Shown: positions 8,558 through 16,230 of the stretch, piece after piece | Numbering within the stretch: position 1 is the first letter of the stretch | Layout: each line of letters starts with the position of its first letter | Assembly (NCBI GenBank): GCA_034429695.1 | Contig: DAOUGC010000212.1 | Span: forward strand, 1-64,000 | Length of the DNA: 64,000 bases | Direction: 5' to 3' | From: DAOUGC01 sp034429695 | GTDB taxonomy: Bacteria; Chloroflexota; Anaerolineae; Anaerolineales; Anaerolineaceae | Program-made: the position numbers and the translations under genes | Notes under the pieces: model-generated | Databases searched by the model: none | What the model was told of the DNA's origin: nothing | What the model saw: only the letters and a program-made list of their open reading frames with translations

Positions 8558-10477
8558 ATGGATCAGAAAAATATACCGGATAGGGCAACCGGAGGAGTTC
8601 TGGACACGCAGCGAATGACACAGAGCATGGGTTCTGGCCAGGAGGGGAACAAGCAACTTGCGCCTGGAACCGTACTTGTGGACAGATACCGCATCCAGGA
8701 AGTCATTGGTTTGGGCGGCATGGGTTCAGTTTATCTTGCCAGGGACCTGCATTTCCAGAATGTGATTAAACTGGTCGCTGTCAAGGAAATGATCATTCAA
8801 GCCCCTGATCCCCTGGTTCGCCAGACGATCATGCAGAATTTTGAGCGTGAAGCCAACATCCTGGTGACGCTGACACATTCATCCATTCCCAATATTTTCG
8901 ATTTCTTTACCCATGACCAGCGTTCGTATCTGGTTATTGAGTATATCAATGGCAAGGATCTTGAGGCGATGCTTCATGAATCCACCGAGTTCTTTCCTGA
9001 AGACCAGGTGATCGCGTGGGCGATTGAGTTGTGCGATGTATTAAGTTATCTGCATCATCACAAGCCTGAGCCGATCATTTTCAGGGATATGAAGCCATCC
9101 AATGTGATGGTGAACCAACAGGGGCATATCATTCTGGTCGATTTTGGAATTGCCAAAATTTTCCGCCTGGGTCAAAAAGGCACCATGATCGGCACCGAGG
9201 GCTACTCACCTCCAGAGCAATATCGGGGTGAGGCGGGCCCACTGGCAGATATATATTCTTTGGGCGCCACCTTGCATCATTTGCTCACCCGGCGCGACCC
9301 GCGACTTGAACCGCCATTTACTTTTGCCGAGCGTCCTGTTCGTCACAGCAATCCATCTGTTTCCATGGAGCTGGAGACCATCATCAATACGGCGCTGCAG
9401 TACAATCCACAGGATCGGTTCCAATCAGTGGATGCAATGAAAGAAGCCCTGCTGATGGTGGCACGCAAGACCGGGGCATTGAACCGCATCCAGTTTACGT
9501 CAAAAATTAATCCTGAAAATCAAGTAAAACCATTGTGGTCCTTCAAGTGCGAGGATGAAATCAGGGGTACACCACTGGTGGAGGACGGCATTGTTTATGT
9601 GGGTTCGTATGATTCCAACCTGTATGCGCTGGATGCGGCTGAGGGAGCCTTCATGTGGAAGTATGCCGCAGAAGGCGGCGTGGTGGGACAGCCAGCCCTC
9701 CACGATGGGGTCATTTACTTCGGATCTGAAGACAACCGATTGTTTTCCGTTGCCGCTCGCACAGGTCGTTTGATCTGGGCGTTTCCCACTGGAGGTCCAA
9801 TCCGTTCTTCGCCAAGAATTGTGGAAGGTCACATTGTGGTTGGCTCGGATGATGGTTACCTGCATGCCATTAACCCGGTATCGGCCAGAATACTTTGGCA
9901 GGTGGACGCTGGCGGCGCAATTCGATCCACTCCATTCATCACCAAGGATTTCATTTACTTTGGATGTGAAACAGGTGAGGTATTTTGTATTGATTACCGG
10001 GGAGAAACCAAGTGGCGTTTTCGTACCAAACGGGCTGTGGTTTCCTCGCCAGTGGTTTCCAACGGGGCGGTCTACATATCATCCCTGGATGGAACCGTAT
10101 ATGCGCTGGATGCAAAAACCGGGTGGGTGATCTGGCGATTCAGGATGAATAAAGGCTCGGTCTCAACACCCTGCCGGGTGGAAAATTATGTGTTTGTCGG
10201 TTCTGCCGATAATCATCTTTATTGTCTGGATGCCAACAACGCCAAGGAAATCTGGCGTTTCAAGGCTGAGCATCAGGTGAGTGGGTCACCAATCGTACAC
10301 AAGGACGCGGTATACTGCGGCGCAGCCGATGGCAATTTTTACTGTTTGGAATATCGTACCGGACGGTTGCGTTACTCCATCAAGACCGGCGGTGCAATTA
10401 CCGGTGGAGTTGCAGTTGCTGAAGATATTATTTATTTTGGTTCGCACGATCATAATATTTATGCAGTGGTGGCATAA
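8558..10477 (+). CDS. Ser/Thr kinase fused to an 8-repeat PQQ-like beta-propeller
   Basis: A 639-residue soluble protein. The Hanks kinase domain (about 44-300) has the glycine loop GLGGMGSVYLA (51-61), AVKE with Lys76, FRDMKPSNV (175-183) and DFG (195-197); the HRD His is Phe. Residues 325-639 form eight repeats of about 40 residues with the pattern W-x-F ... SSP ... IYFGS-DG-LYALDA-G, predicting an eight-bladed propeller. No membrane segment lies between the halves, so the propeller should be cytosolic, as in the Streptomyces kinase AfsK. First gene of a tight operon with a PP2C phosphatase, VWA and FHA proteins. A TTG three bases upstream is a less likely start; no clear RBS. Confidence 0.92.
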   Translation: MDQKNIPDRATGGVLDTQRMTQSMGSGQEGNKQLAPGTVLVDRYRIQEVIGLGGMGSVYLARDLHFQNVIKLVAVKEMIIQAPDPLVRQTIMQNFEREANILVTLTHSSIPNIFDFFTHDQRSYLVIEYINGKDLEAMLHESTEFFPEDQVIAWAIELCDVLSYLHHHKPEPIIFRDMKPSNVMVNQQGHIILVDFGIAKIFRLGQKGTMIGTEGYSPPEQYRGEAGPLADIYSLGATLHHLLTRRDPRLEPPFTFAERPVRHSNPSVSMELETIINTALQYNPQDRFQSVDAMKEALLMVARKTGALNRIQFTSKINPENQVKPLWSFKCEDEIRGTPLVEDGIVYVGSYDSNLYALDAAEGAFMWKYAAEGGVVGQPALHDGVIYFGSEDNRLFSVAARTGRLIWAFPTGGPIRSSPRIVEGHIVVGSDDGYLHAINPVSARILWQVDAGGAIRSTPFITKDFIYFGCETGEVFCIDYRGETKWRFRTKRAVVSSPVVSNGAVYISSLDGTVYALDAKTGWVIWRFRMNKGSVSTPCRVENYVFVGSADNHLYCLDANNAKEIWRFKAEHQVSGSPIVHKDAVYCGAADGNFYCLEYRTGRLRYSIKTGGAITGGVAVAEDIIYFGSHDHNIYAVVA

Positions 10478-10512
10478 TTATTATGTCAGACCGGACGCTG
10501 GGGAGGCGCCAA

Positions 10513-11418
10513 GTGAAGCGGTTCTTTAAACGATTGTTTGGACAGGAAAATCATGACCCCAAGCCCAATGTTGATGCGGCCACCGTCCCGCTATCAGAAG
10601 ATGCGGGGCGGAATGTATTTACACCGGTAAAAGCCAACATCGCACCTCCGCAATTCCTGGTGGGAACCGGTCAGTCAGTGGGTATGCAACGCGATCACAA
10701 CGAAGACGCAATCTTTTCCCTGTCGGCAGTCATTGCTGAAGGGGTGACACAGATGCCGTTTGGCGTTTTCATCATTGCCGACGGAATGGGCGGACACATG
10801 CATGGCGAAAAAGCCAGTGGAAGTGCTGCCCGGGCGATGGGTGAAGCGCTGGTTCAGAAACTATACTCGGCAGTTTTGGGTGAGACCAACGAACAACCCA
10901 GCGAGAGCCTGCAAGAAATTGTCGAGGCAGCCGTGGTGCAGGCGCAAAATGCAGTGCTCAAGAAAGCTCCGGGTGGTGGAACCACCCTGACAGTTGCCCT
11001 GGTGGTGGGTGACCGCATCACCTTTGCTCATGTGGGTGACAGCCGCGCTTATATCTTCCAACCGCCCGCCGGGGTTCAGTTGATTACCCAGGACCATTCA
11101 CTGGTCAACCGCTTGCTGCAATTGGGGCAATTAACCGAAGAGGAAGCCGCGCATCACCCCCAGAAAAATGTCCTGTACCGGGCGCTTGGGCAAAGTGAAC
11201 CCTTTAAACCGGATATTCACAGCATGCCTTTCCCCAAGGGCGCTTACCTGCTGCTGTGTTCAGATGGTCTGTGGGGTTTGGTTTCTGATGATGAGATGAT
11301 GGAGATTATTCAGAACAATCCTGTGCCCACCCAGGCATGTGCAGAACTGGTTGAAACTGCCAATCTCAACGGTGGTCCGGATAATATTAGTGTCATTTTG
11401 GTACAGTATTTGGCCTAG
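10513..11418 (+). CDS. PP2C-type protein phosphatase
   Basis: Metal-dependent Ser/Thr phosphatase of 301 residues. All PPM-family motifs are visible: RDHNEDAIF (60-68), IADGMGGHMHGE (88-99), GTTLTVALV, FAHVGDSRAYIF, QDHSLVNRLL, LLLCSDGLWG and GGPDNISVILV, including the Asp residues that bind Mn2+/Mg2+. I chose the GTG at 10513 because gggagg lies at the right distance before it and the product then begins MKRFFKRLFG; an in-frame ATG at 10483 has no RBS. It should reverse the phosphorylation made by the kinase immediately upstream. Confidence 0.9.
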   Translation: MKRFFKRLFGQENHDPKPNVDAATVPLSEDAGRNVFTPVKANIAPPQFLVGTGQSVGMQRDHNEDAIFSLSAVIAEGVTQMPFGVFIIADGMGGHMHGEKASGSAARAMGEALVQKLYSAVLGETNEQPSESLQEIVEAAVVQAQNAVLKKAPGGGTTLTVALVVGDRITFAHVGDSRAYIFQPPAGVQLITQDHSLVNRLLQLGQLTEEEAAHHPQKNVLYRALGQSEPFKPDIHSMPFPKGAYLLLCSDGLWGLVSDDEMMEIIQNNPVPTQACAELVETANLNGGPDNISVILVQYLA

Positions 11419-11423
11419 GGGGC

Positions 11424-12893
11424 ATGATTGTGAGTGATCAGGAGAGTTATTACGACCTGTTGGGACTACCTGAGGACGCAACTCCGGATGAAGTTCGAGT
11501 CGCCTATTTTGAGGCAGCCAGACGGTTTCATCCTGATGCCAACCCGGACCCGGCAAGCCAGGATTTGTTTCTCCAGATACAGCGCGCTTATGAGGTTCTA
11601 TCCAATTCGTTAAAGCGCAGTCAGTATGATCAGGATGTGCTGGGTGGGCTAAACCAGCATCTCTCCATTAACGTTATTTACAGTCGGTCAAACATTCCCC
11701 ACCTGAACGAAAATCAGTTGTTTTATGCTTTGGTGGAGATAGAAGCCATCAAACCGACCCAACCTGCACAAAAACCTCCGTTAAATATTTGCCTGGTCAT
11801 AGACCGCTCAACGTCCATGAAGGGTGAACGCATGGACATGGTCAAGGGCAATATAATTAATTTGCTCAAACGCATGGATCCTGCAGATTCGATCAGCATT
11901 GTGACGTTCAGCGACCGTGCTGAGGTGATCCTTTCCAATGTTCGTGTATCAGAAATTGATCGGATGCTGGATCAAATCCACATGATGACTCCATCGGGTG
12001 GAACCGAGATCTATCAGGGGTTGGAAGCCGGTTACGAACAGCTAAAATATTATTGCCAGCGGGATTCCGTTGGGCATTTATTTCTGTTGACCGATGGTCA
12101 TACCTATGGAGATGAAGAAGCCTGTCTAAACCTTGCCAGACACGCCTCAACAGATGGGATTGTAATCAGCGCGCTGGGGATTGGCACAGACTGGAACGAC
12201 CAATTCCTTGACCGGTTGACTTCATTATGTGGTGGAAGTACAGCTTATGTATCCAGCAGAGAAGCTTTGTTAAAGCTGCTGGAAAAGAAGATCAATACCA
12301 TGGGATTGGTATCGATCAGAAACCTGCGGGTGGAGCTGGAACCTGCACAGGGGGTGGAGTTCAGATATGGGGTGCGATTGTTGCCCGAAGTAGGCCACAT
12401 CCCATTATCCGGTCCAATTGTTCTGGGGAATTTGCAGATCGGACGCAAGGTGTCGATTATGCTGGAGTATCTGGTTCCGCCGATCCATGAAACCGGTGGA
12501 ACATTCACGCTGGCATCCGGAATGCTAGCGGGAACTGTGCTTGCCAGTGCCACCGATGTGAACCGGAAGATACGTCTACGCCGACCCATTCTGGCTGAAA
12601 AATCACCAGAAATGCCGCCATCCGAAATCATCGATGCCATGTCGATGTTAACCCTGTATCGTCTGCAGGATAGGGCGAGGATGGAAGTGCAGGAAGGAAA
12701 TTTTTCCGAAGCAGCCCACCGTCTGCAATACCTGGCCACCCATCTGCTATCCCACGGCGACCGCGACCTGGCACAAACCGTGCTGCGCGAAGCTGATCAA
12801 ATCATTACCAACCATGCATACAGCAGTGAAGGCGAAAAGAAAATCAAATATGGAACCCGATCGCTGATGCAATTGGTGGAGGTCGAGTCATGA
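11424..12893 (+). CDS. J-domain / von Willebrand factor A fusion protein
   Basis: A 489-residue protein joining two modules. Residues about 8-70 are a J domain with YYDLLGL and an intact HPD (36-38), the motif that stimulates DnaK ATPase. Residues about 119-290 are a VWA domain with a complete MIDAS: DxSxS (127-131, DRSTS), T194 in SGGTEIY and D224 in LLTDGH. The rest (290-489) is a beta-rich segment and a helical tail without a family I recognise. No membrane segment or signal peptide. Starts five bases after the phosphatase stop and overlaps the FHA gene by four bases, so it belongs to the operon. GTG at 11430 is another possible start. Confidence 0.88.
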   Translation: MIVSDQESYYDLLGLPEDATPDEVRVAYFEAARRFHPDANPDPASQDLFLQIQRAYEVLSNSLKRSQYDQDVLGGLNQHLSINVIYSRSNIPHLNENQLFYALVEIEAIKPTQPAQKPPLNICLVIDRSTSMKGERMDMVKGNIINLLKRMDPADSISIVTFSDRAEVILSNVRVSEIDRMLDQIHMMTPSGGTEIYQGLEAGYEQLKYYCQRDSVGHLFLLTDGHTYGDEEACLNLARHASTDGIVISALGIGTDWNDQFLDRLTSLCGGSTAYVSSREALLKLLEKKINTMGLVSIRNLRVELEPAQGVEFRYGVRLLPEVGHIPLSGPIVLGNLQIGRKVSIMLEYLVPPIHETGGTFTLASGMLAGTVLASATDVNRKIRLRRPILAEKSPEMPPSEIIDAMSMLTLYRLQDRARMEVQEGNFSEAAHRLQYLATHLLSHGDRDLAQTVLREADQIITNHAYSSEGEKKIKYGTRSLMQLVEVES

Positions 12894-13411
12894 TCCAGTG
12901 TCCCAATTGCCATCATAATGAATTTGTTGGCTCAATGTTTTGCAGCGAATGTGGCGCACAATTAATCACCACCGGAAATTTGGCCATGACCCCGGAGGAT
13001 GCCCACCAGGATCGGTTTTCATCCGTGGATTTTCATCATTCTTTTGTCGATCCAGACCCGGTTGGCGATGATGTTCAGCTTTATGTCGTGGAGCCGGGTC
13101 AGTTTATTCGTATTAGCGGACAGGATGAGTTTTCGCTGGGGAGAAAGGTGGAGGGGCAATCCCTGATGCCAGACATTGACCTGTCACCGTTCAATGCGTA
13201 TGGACATGGGGTTTCCCGCATGCATGCAACCATTCGTATTGATGCAAAGGATATCCTGATTACTGATCTGGGTTCTTCCAATGGCACCCAGGTGAATGGC
13301 AACAAAATCATTCCACACGTTGAGTATCCGTTGAAACATGGTGATATCATATCCTTGGGCAGGATGAAATTGCAGGTCCTGTATAAACGGTATTCAACCC
13401 ATTCTTATTGA
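12890..13411 (+). CDS. Zinc-ribbon / FHA-domain protein
   Basis: A 173-residue adaptor. The N-terminus is a zinc ribbon, CPNC (4-7) and CSEC (18-21). The C-terminal half (about 80-168) is an FHA domain with FSLGRK, VSRMHATI, LITDLGSSNGTQVNG and HGDIISLG. FHA domains bind phosphothreonine peptides, so this is the likely reader of kinase activity in the operon. Translationally coupled to the J/VWA gene by an ATGA overlap. Confidence 0.9.
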   Translation: MIQCPNCHHNEFVGSMFCSECGAQLITTGNLAMTPEDAHQDRFSSVDFHHSFVDPDPVGDDVQLYVVEPGQFIRISGQDEFSLGRKVEGQSLMPDIDLSPFNAYGHGVSRMHATIRIDAKDILITDLGSSNGTQVNGNKIIPHVEYPLKHGDIISLGRMKLQVLYKRYSTHSY

Positions 13412-13424
13412 TCGGGAGTAGCAC

Positions 13425-13664
13425 ATGCCATCCATTATCCTGCATATCCAAAATGAAGATCCCATCCTGGGGGACGTGGATGAAATTCCATCTCCCGCAG
13501 ATACGATGTTGATTGTCAAAAATCCCCGCAAGAGGGATGGCAAGGATTTGTCTTATATTGACCCAAACGTCAGTGTGGTGATCTGGCCGATGACCAGGGT
13601 GAATTTCATTGAGGTGGTCCCCACTGCCGAAGAGGAAGATATCATTTCCCACGTGAGAGAGTAA
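13425..13664 (+). CDS. Uncharacterised 79-residue protein of the kinase operon
   Basis: I do not recognise a family. The product is acidic with alternating short beta-like stretches (SIILHIQNEDPILG, TMLIVKNPRKRDG, VSVVIWPMTRVNFIEVV), suggesting a small all-beta or SH3-sized fold. No Cys, no signal peptide, no membrane segment. gggag precedes the ATG at the right spacing and the gene fits tightly between the FHA gene (13 bases) and the regulator (3 bases), so it is very likely real and co-transcribed. Confidence 0.75.
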   Translation: MPSIILHIQNEDPILGDVDEIPSPADTMLIVKNPRKRDGKDLSYIDPNVSVVIWPMTRVNFIEVVPTAEEEDIISHVRE

Positions 13665-13667
13665 CAC

Positions 13668-14399
13668 ATGCCGGACGAGCAATTTAAAAACAGGGTGGTA
13701 TTGGTTGTTGATGACGAGGAGCGCATGGCGCGCTTTATTCGTCTCAACCTGGAACATGATGGATTCCATGTGGTTGAAGCCTATCGGGGGATGGATGCGA
13801 TCCGCACGCTGAGGGACACACTGCCCGATGTGGTATTGCTGGATGTGATGCTGCCGGATATTGATGGTTTTGAAGTCCTGCACCTGATCCGCGAGATCAG
13901 CCAGGTACCGGTGATCATGTTGACAGCCAAAGGGGAGGAGGACGACCGCGTGCACGGATTGGAGTTGGGTGCAGATGATTATGTAACCAAGCCATTCAGT
14001 CCGCGTGAACTGGTCAGTCGGGTGCGGGCAGTATTACGACGTACCGAACCCTCAGGGGCGGCCTCTCATGATGTGATTGATGTGGACGGCCGTTTGCGCA
14101 TGGATTTTGGGCGCAGGGAAGTATGGGTGGGTGAAGAACAGGTGAAACTTCGCCCAACCGAGTACCGTTTGCTTTATCACCTGGTACAGAATGCCGGCTG
14201 GGTTATGACTTATGACCAGTTGCTGTCAAAAGTGTGGGGTTATGAATACCGTGACGAACCCCATTACGTGCGGCTGTACGTAAATTACCTGCGACAGAAA
14301 CTGGAAAAAGATCCGGCAAATCCACAGTATATTTTAACCGAACGAGGTGTTGGTTATCGTTTTGTCGATTTCAATCGCAATAAAGTGGGTGATGATTGA
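13668..14399 (+). CDS. OmpR/PhoB-type response regulator
   Basis: DNA-binding two-component regulator of 243 residues. The receiver domain (about 9-122) has the acidic pair DD (15-16), phospho-acceptor D59 in VLLDVMLPD, the conserved Thr of MLTAK and the Lys of VTKPF. The winged-helix output domain (about 140-235) includes LRPTEYRLLYHL and a closing RGVGYRFV. No histidine kinase gene adjoins; instead it is the last gene of the Ser/Thr kinase operon, three bases after the 79-residue gene, so cross-talk between the two phosphorylation systems is plausible. Confidence 0.93.
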   Translation: MPDEQFKNRVVLVVDDEERMARFIRLNLEHDGFHVVEAYRGMDAIRTLRDTLPDVVLLDVMLPDIDGFEVLHLIREISQVPVIMLTAKGEEDDRVHGLELGADDYVTKPFSPRELVSRVRAVLRRTEPSGAASHDVIDVDGRLRMDFGRREVWVGEEQVKLRPTEYRLLYHLVQNAGWVMTYDQLLSKVWGYEYRDEPHYVRLYVNYLRQKLEKDPANPQYILTERGVGYRFVDFNRNKVGDD

Positions 14400-14418
14400 C
14401 GTGGTGACAACCAACGGG

Positions 14419-14448
14419 TTGGAAATCAGGGCGAATTCCTGATAAAAT
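14419..14448 (+). promoter_or_regulatory. Candidate promoter of the thioredoxin gene
   Basis: TTGGAA (14419-14424) and TAAAAT (14443-14448) are spaced by 18 bases, about 35 bases before the thioredoxin ATG. Confidence 0.4.
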
Positions 14449-14483
14449 ATGTCCAAAACCGACAGACATTAAGAGGAGTGATG

Positions 14484-14828
14484 ATGAACGAACCAATCCA
14501 TGTGACCGACGCCAATTTTGAGAAGACTGTACTCCAATCTCCCATTCCGGTGATTGTGGATTTCTGGGCGCCATGGTGCGGTCCGTGCAAGATGATCGCT
14601 CCTGTACTGGACAAGTTCGCCAAAGAGTTTGAAGGCAAGTTGCTGGTTGCCAAGGTCAACACAGATGAGAACCCTGAATGGGCCATGCGCTACGGCGTTC
14701 AGGGAATTCCCACCATGTTGTTTGTCGCAGATGGAAAGATTATCCACCGCCAGACAGGCGCTCTACCAGAGGCAATGTTGCGTCAGGTTTTGACCCAGTT
14801 CATGGACGTGGTTTCACAGGCAAAATAA
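14484..14828 (+). CDS. trxA: Thioredoxin
   Basis: Small cytosolic disulfide reductase of 114 residues. The active site WCGPCK (31-36) follows VIVDFWAP, and the conserved cis-Pro motif GIPTML is present. The start is placed at the second of two adjacent ATGs because the gagg Shine-Dalgarno (14473) is better spaced to it; ATG 14481 or GTG 14478 would add one or two Met. Followed by its own terminator. Confidence 0.95.
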   Translation: MNEPIHVTDANFEKTVLQSPIPVIVDFWAPWCGPCKMIAPVLDKFAKEFEGKLLVAKVNTDENPEWAMRYGVQGIPTMLFVADGKIIHRQTGALPEAMLRQVLTQFMDVVSQAK

Positions 14829-14834
14829 ATGGTT

Positions 14835-14866
14835 TCACCCCGCCCAACCGGACGGGGTGATTTTCT
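14835..14866 (+). terminator. Terminator after thioredoxin
   Basis: An 8-bp stem, tcaccccg (14835-14842) with cggggtga (14853-14860), is followed by TTTTCT on the plus strand. It lies between trxA and the convergent murA. Confidence 0.75.
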
Positions 14867-14882
14867 CTGGATGTCTTGTCGA

Positions 14883-16166
14883 TCAAGATTCTCGCTCGCG
14901 GGTGATGTTTGCCCCGAGCGATTTCAGTTTTTTATCCACCTGCTCATAACCGCGGTCGATCTGACCAATGTTGCGAATGACCGAGCGACCATTGGCAGAC
15001 AGGGCAGCCAGCACCAGTGACATGCCAGCGCGAATATCAGGTGATTCCATCTTCTCGCCCACCAGATGTGTGGGGCCCTGAACGATGCAACGGTGCGGAT
15101 CACACAGGACGATTTGCGCGCCCATACCCACCAGTTTGTCAGTAAAGAACATTCGCGAGGGGTACATCCAATCATGGAAAAGCATGGTTCCGCGGGATTG
15201 CGTGGCGACCACAATGGCAATGGACATCAAATCGGTGGGGAAGGCAGGCCAAGGCATCACGGAGATCTCGGGGATGGCTCCACCCAGGTCGGGTGTGACC
15301 TCCAGCTTCTGTTCAGAAGGGACGAAAATGTCGTCTCCTCGCACTTCCCAGGTGACTCCCATGCGGCCAAACACCAACCGAACCATGTCAAGATACTGCG
15401 GGCCGGCATTATGGATCAGCAGCGAGCCGTTGGTTACCACTGTTGCGCCGATGAAGCTGACCACTTCGAGATAATCCGGCCCGATGGTGAACTCACAGCC
15501 GCGCAGCCGATCAACACCTTCGATCAGCAGGGTGTTGGAGCCGATGTTATTGATTTTCGCTCCCATTTTATTGAGGAACTGGCACAGCTCTTGAATATGC
15601 GGTTCGGAGGCTGCATTACGCAAAATGGAGGTTCCTCTGGCACGCACACACGCCATGATGGCATTTTCCGTGGCGGTGACGCTGGCTTCATCCATCAAAA
15701 TGTCAGCGCCGGTTAATGGGCCAGCTTTGAAATGAAAACCACGGTCATAGGTGACTTCAGCACCAAGTTTTTCAAATGCCAGAATATGAGTATCCACTCT
15801 GCGGCGGCCAATGACATCGCCACCTGGAGGGGGTAAAAAGATCCCGCCGGTGCGGGAAATCATGGGGCCTGCCAGCAGGATGGAGGCGCGGATCTTGCGG
15901 CACAGGTCGGGGTCCAGGTCGGCGGGACGCACCTCTGCAGCTTCAATTTTCCAGGTGTGTTGATCGAGGGTTGTGATGCACACACCGAGGCTTTCCAGCA
16001 AGGACCGCATGGCGCGCACATCAAGAATATCGGGGACATTGCGCAGGATGATTGGTTCGTCAGTGAGCAAACAAGCCGCAAGCAAGGGCAAAGCGGCATT
16101 TTTATTGCCGGATGGGGTCATTTCTCCGTGGAGGGGAATTCCACCTTCGATGATGAACTTTTCCAT
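14883..16166 (-). CDS. murA: UDP-N-acetylglucosamine 1-carboxyvinyltransferase, Asp117 type
   Basis: First committed enzyme of peptidoglycan synthesis: adds enolpyruvate from PEP to UDP-GlcNAc. The 427 residues have the EPSP-synthase-like double domain, with SGNKNAALPLLAA (19-31), RKIRASILLAGPM (90-102) and the active loop PGGDVIGRRRVDTH (114-127). The catalytic Cys of this loop (Cys115 in E. coli) is Asp117, the change that makes the mycobacterial enzyme insensitive to fosfomycin. A minus-strand TATAAT (16192 to 16187) and caggag before the ATG give a short leader of about 14 bases. Its presence shows the organism makes peptidoglycan. Confidence 0.95.
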   Translation of the reverse strand: MEKFIIEGGIPLHGEMTPSGNKNAALPLLAACLLTDEPIILRNVPDILDVRAMRSLLESLGVCITTLDQHTWKIEAAEVRPADLDPDLCRKIRASILLAGPMISRTGGIFLPPPGGDVIGRRRVDTHILAFEKLGAEVTYDRGFHFKAGPLTGADILMDEASVTATENAIMACVRARGTSILRNAASEPHIQELCQFLNKMGAKINNIGSNTLLIEGVDRLRGCEFTIGPDYLEVVSFIGATVVTNGSLLIHNAGPQYLDMVRLVFGRMGVTWEVRGDDIFVPSEQKLEVTPDLGGAIPEISVMPWPAFPTDLMSIAIVVATQSRGTMLFHDWMYPSRMFFTDKLVGMGAQIVLCDPHRCIVQGPTHLVGEKMESPDIRAGMSLVLAALSANGRSVIRNIGQIDRGYEQVDKKLKSLGANITRERES

Positions 16167-16186
16167 GGTTGGTCTCCTGTTGAATA

Positions 16187-16194
16187 ATTATAAT
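16187..16194. promoter_or_regulatory. Palindromic -10 element ATTATAAT between murA and hydrolase
   Basis: A self-complementary ATTATAAT lies between two divergent genes, so it can act as -10 for murA (leader about 14 bases with RBS) and possibly for the hydrolase on the other strand. Confidence 0.55.
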
Positions 16195-16218
16195 GCAGCC
16201 CGCTTTGGAAAATCGCAG

Positions 16219-16224
16219 TAGAAT
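16219..16224 (+). promoter_or_regulatory. TAGAAT box six bases before the hydrolase ATG
   Basis: TAGAAT ends exactly six bases before the ATG at 16231, with no Shine-Dalgarno between. This is the geometry of leaderless promoters. Confidence 0.5.
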
Positions 16225-16230
16225 GGGTAC

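Noticed and set aside
13347..13955. 202-codon minus-strand frame across FHA, the 79-residue gene and the regulator
   Set aside because: Covers three well-supported plus-strand genes with good RBSs; composition is that of an antisense frame.
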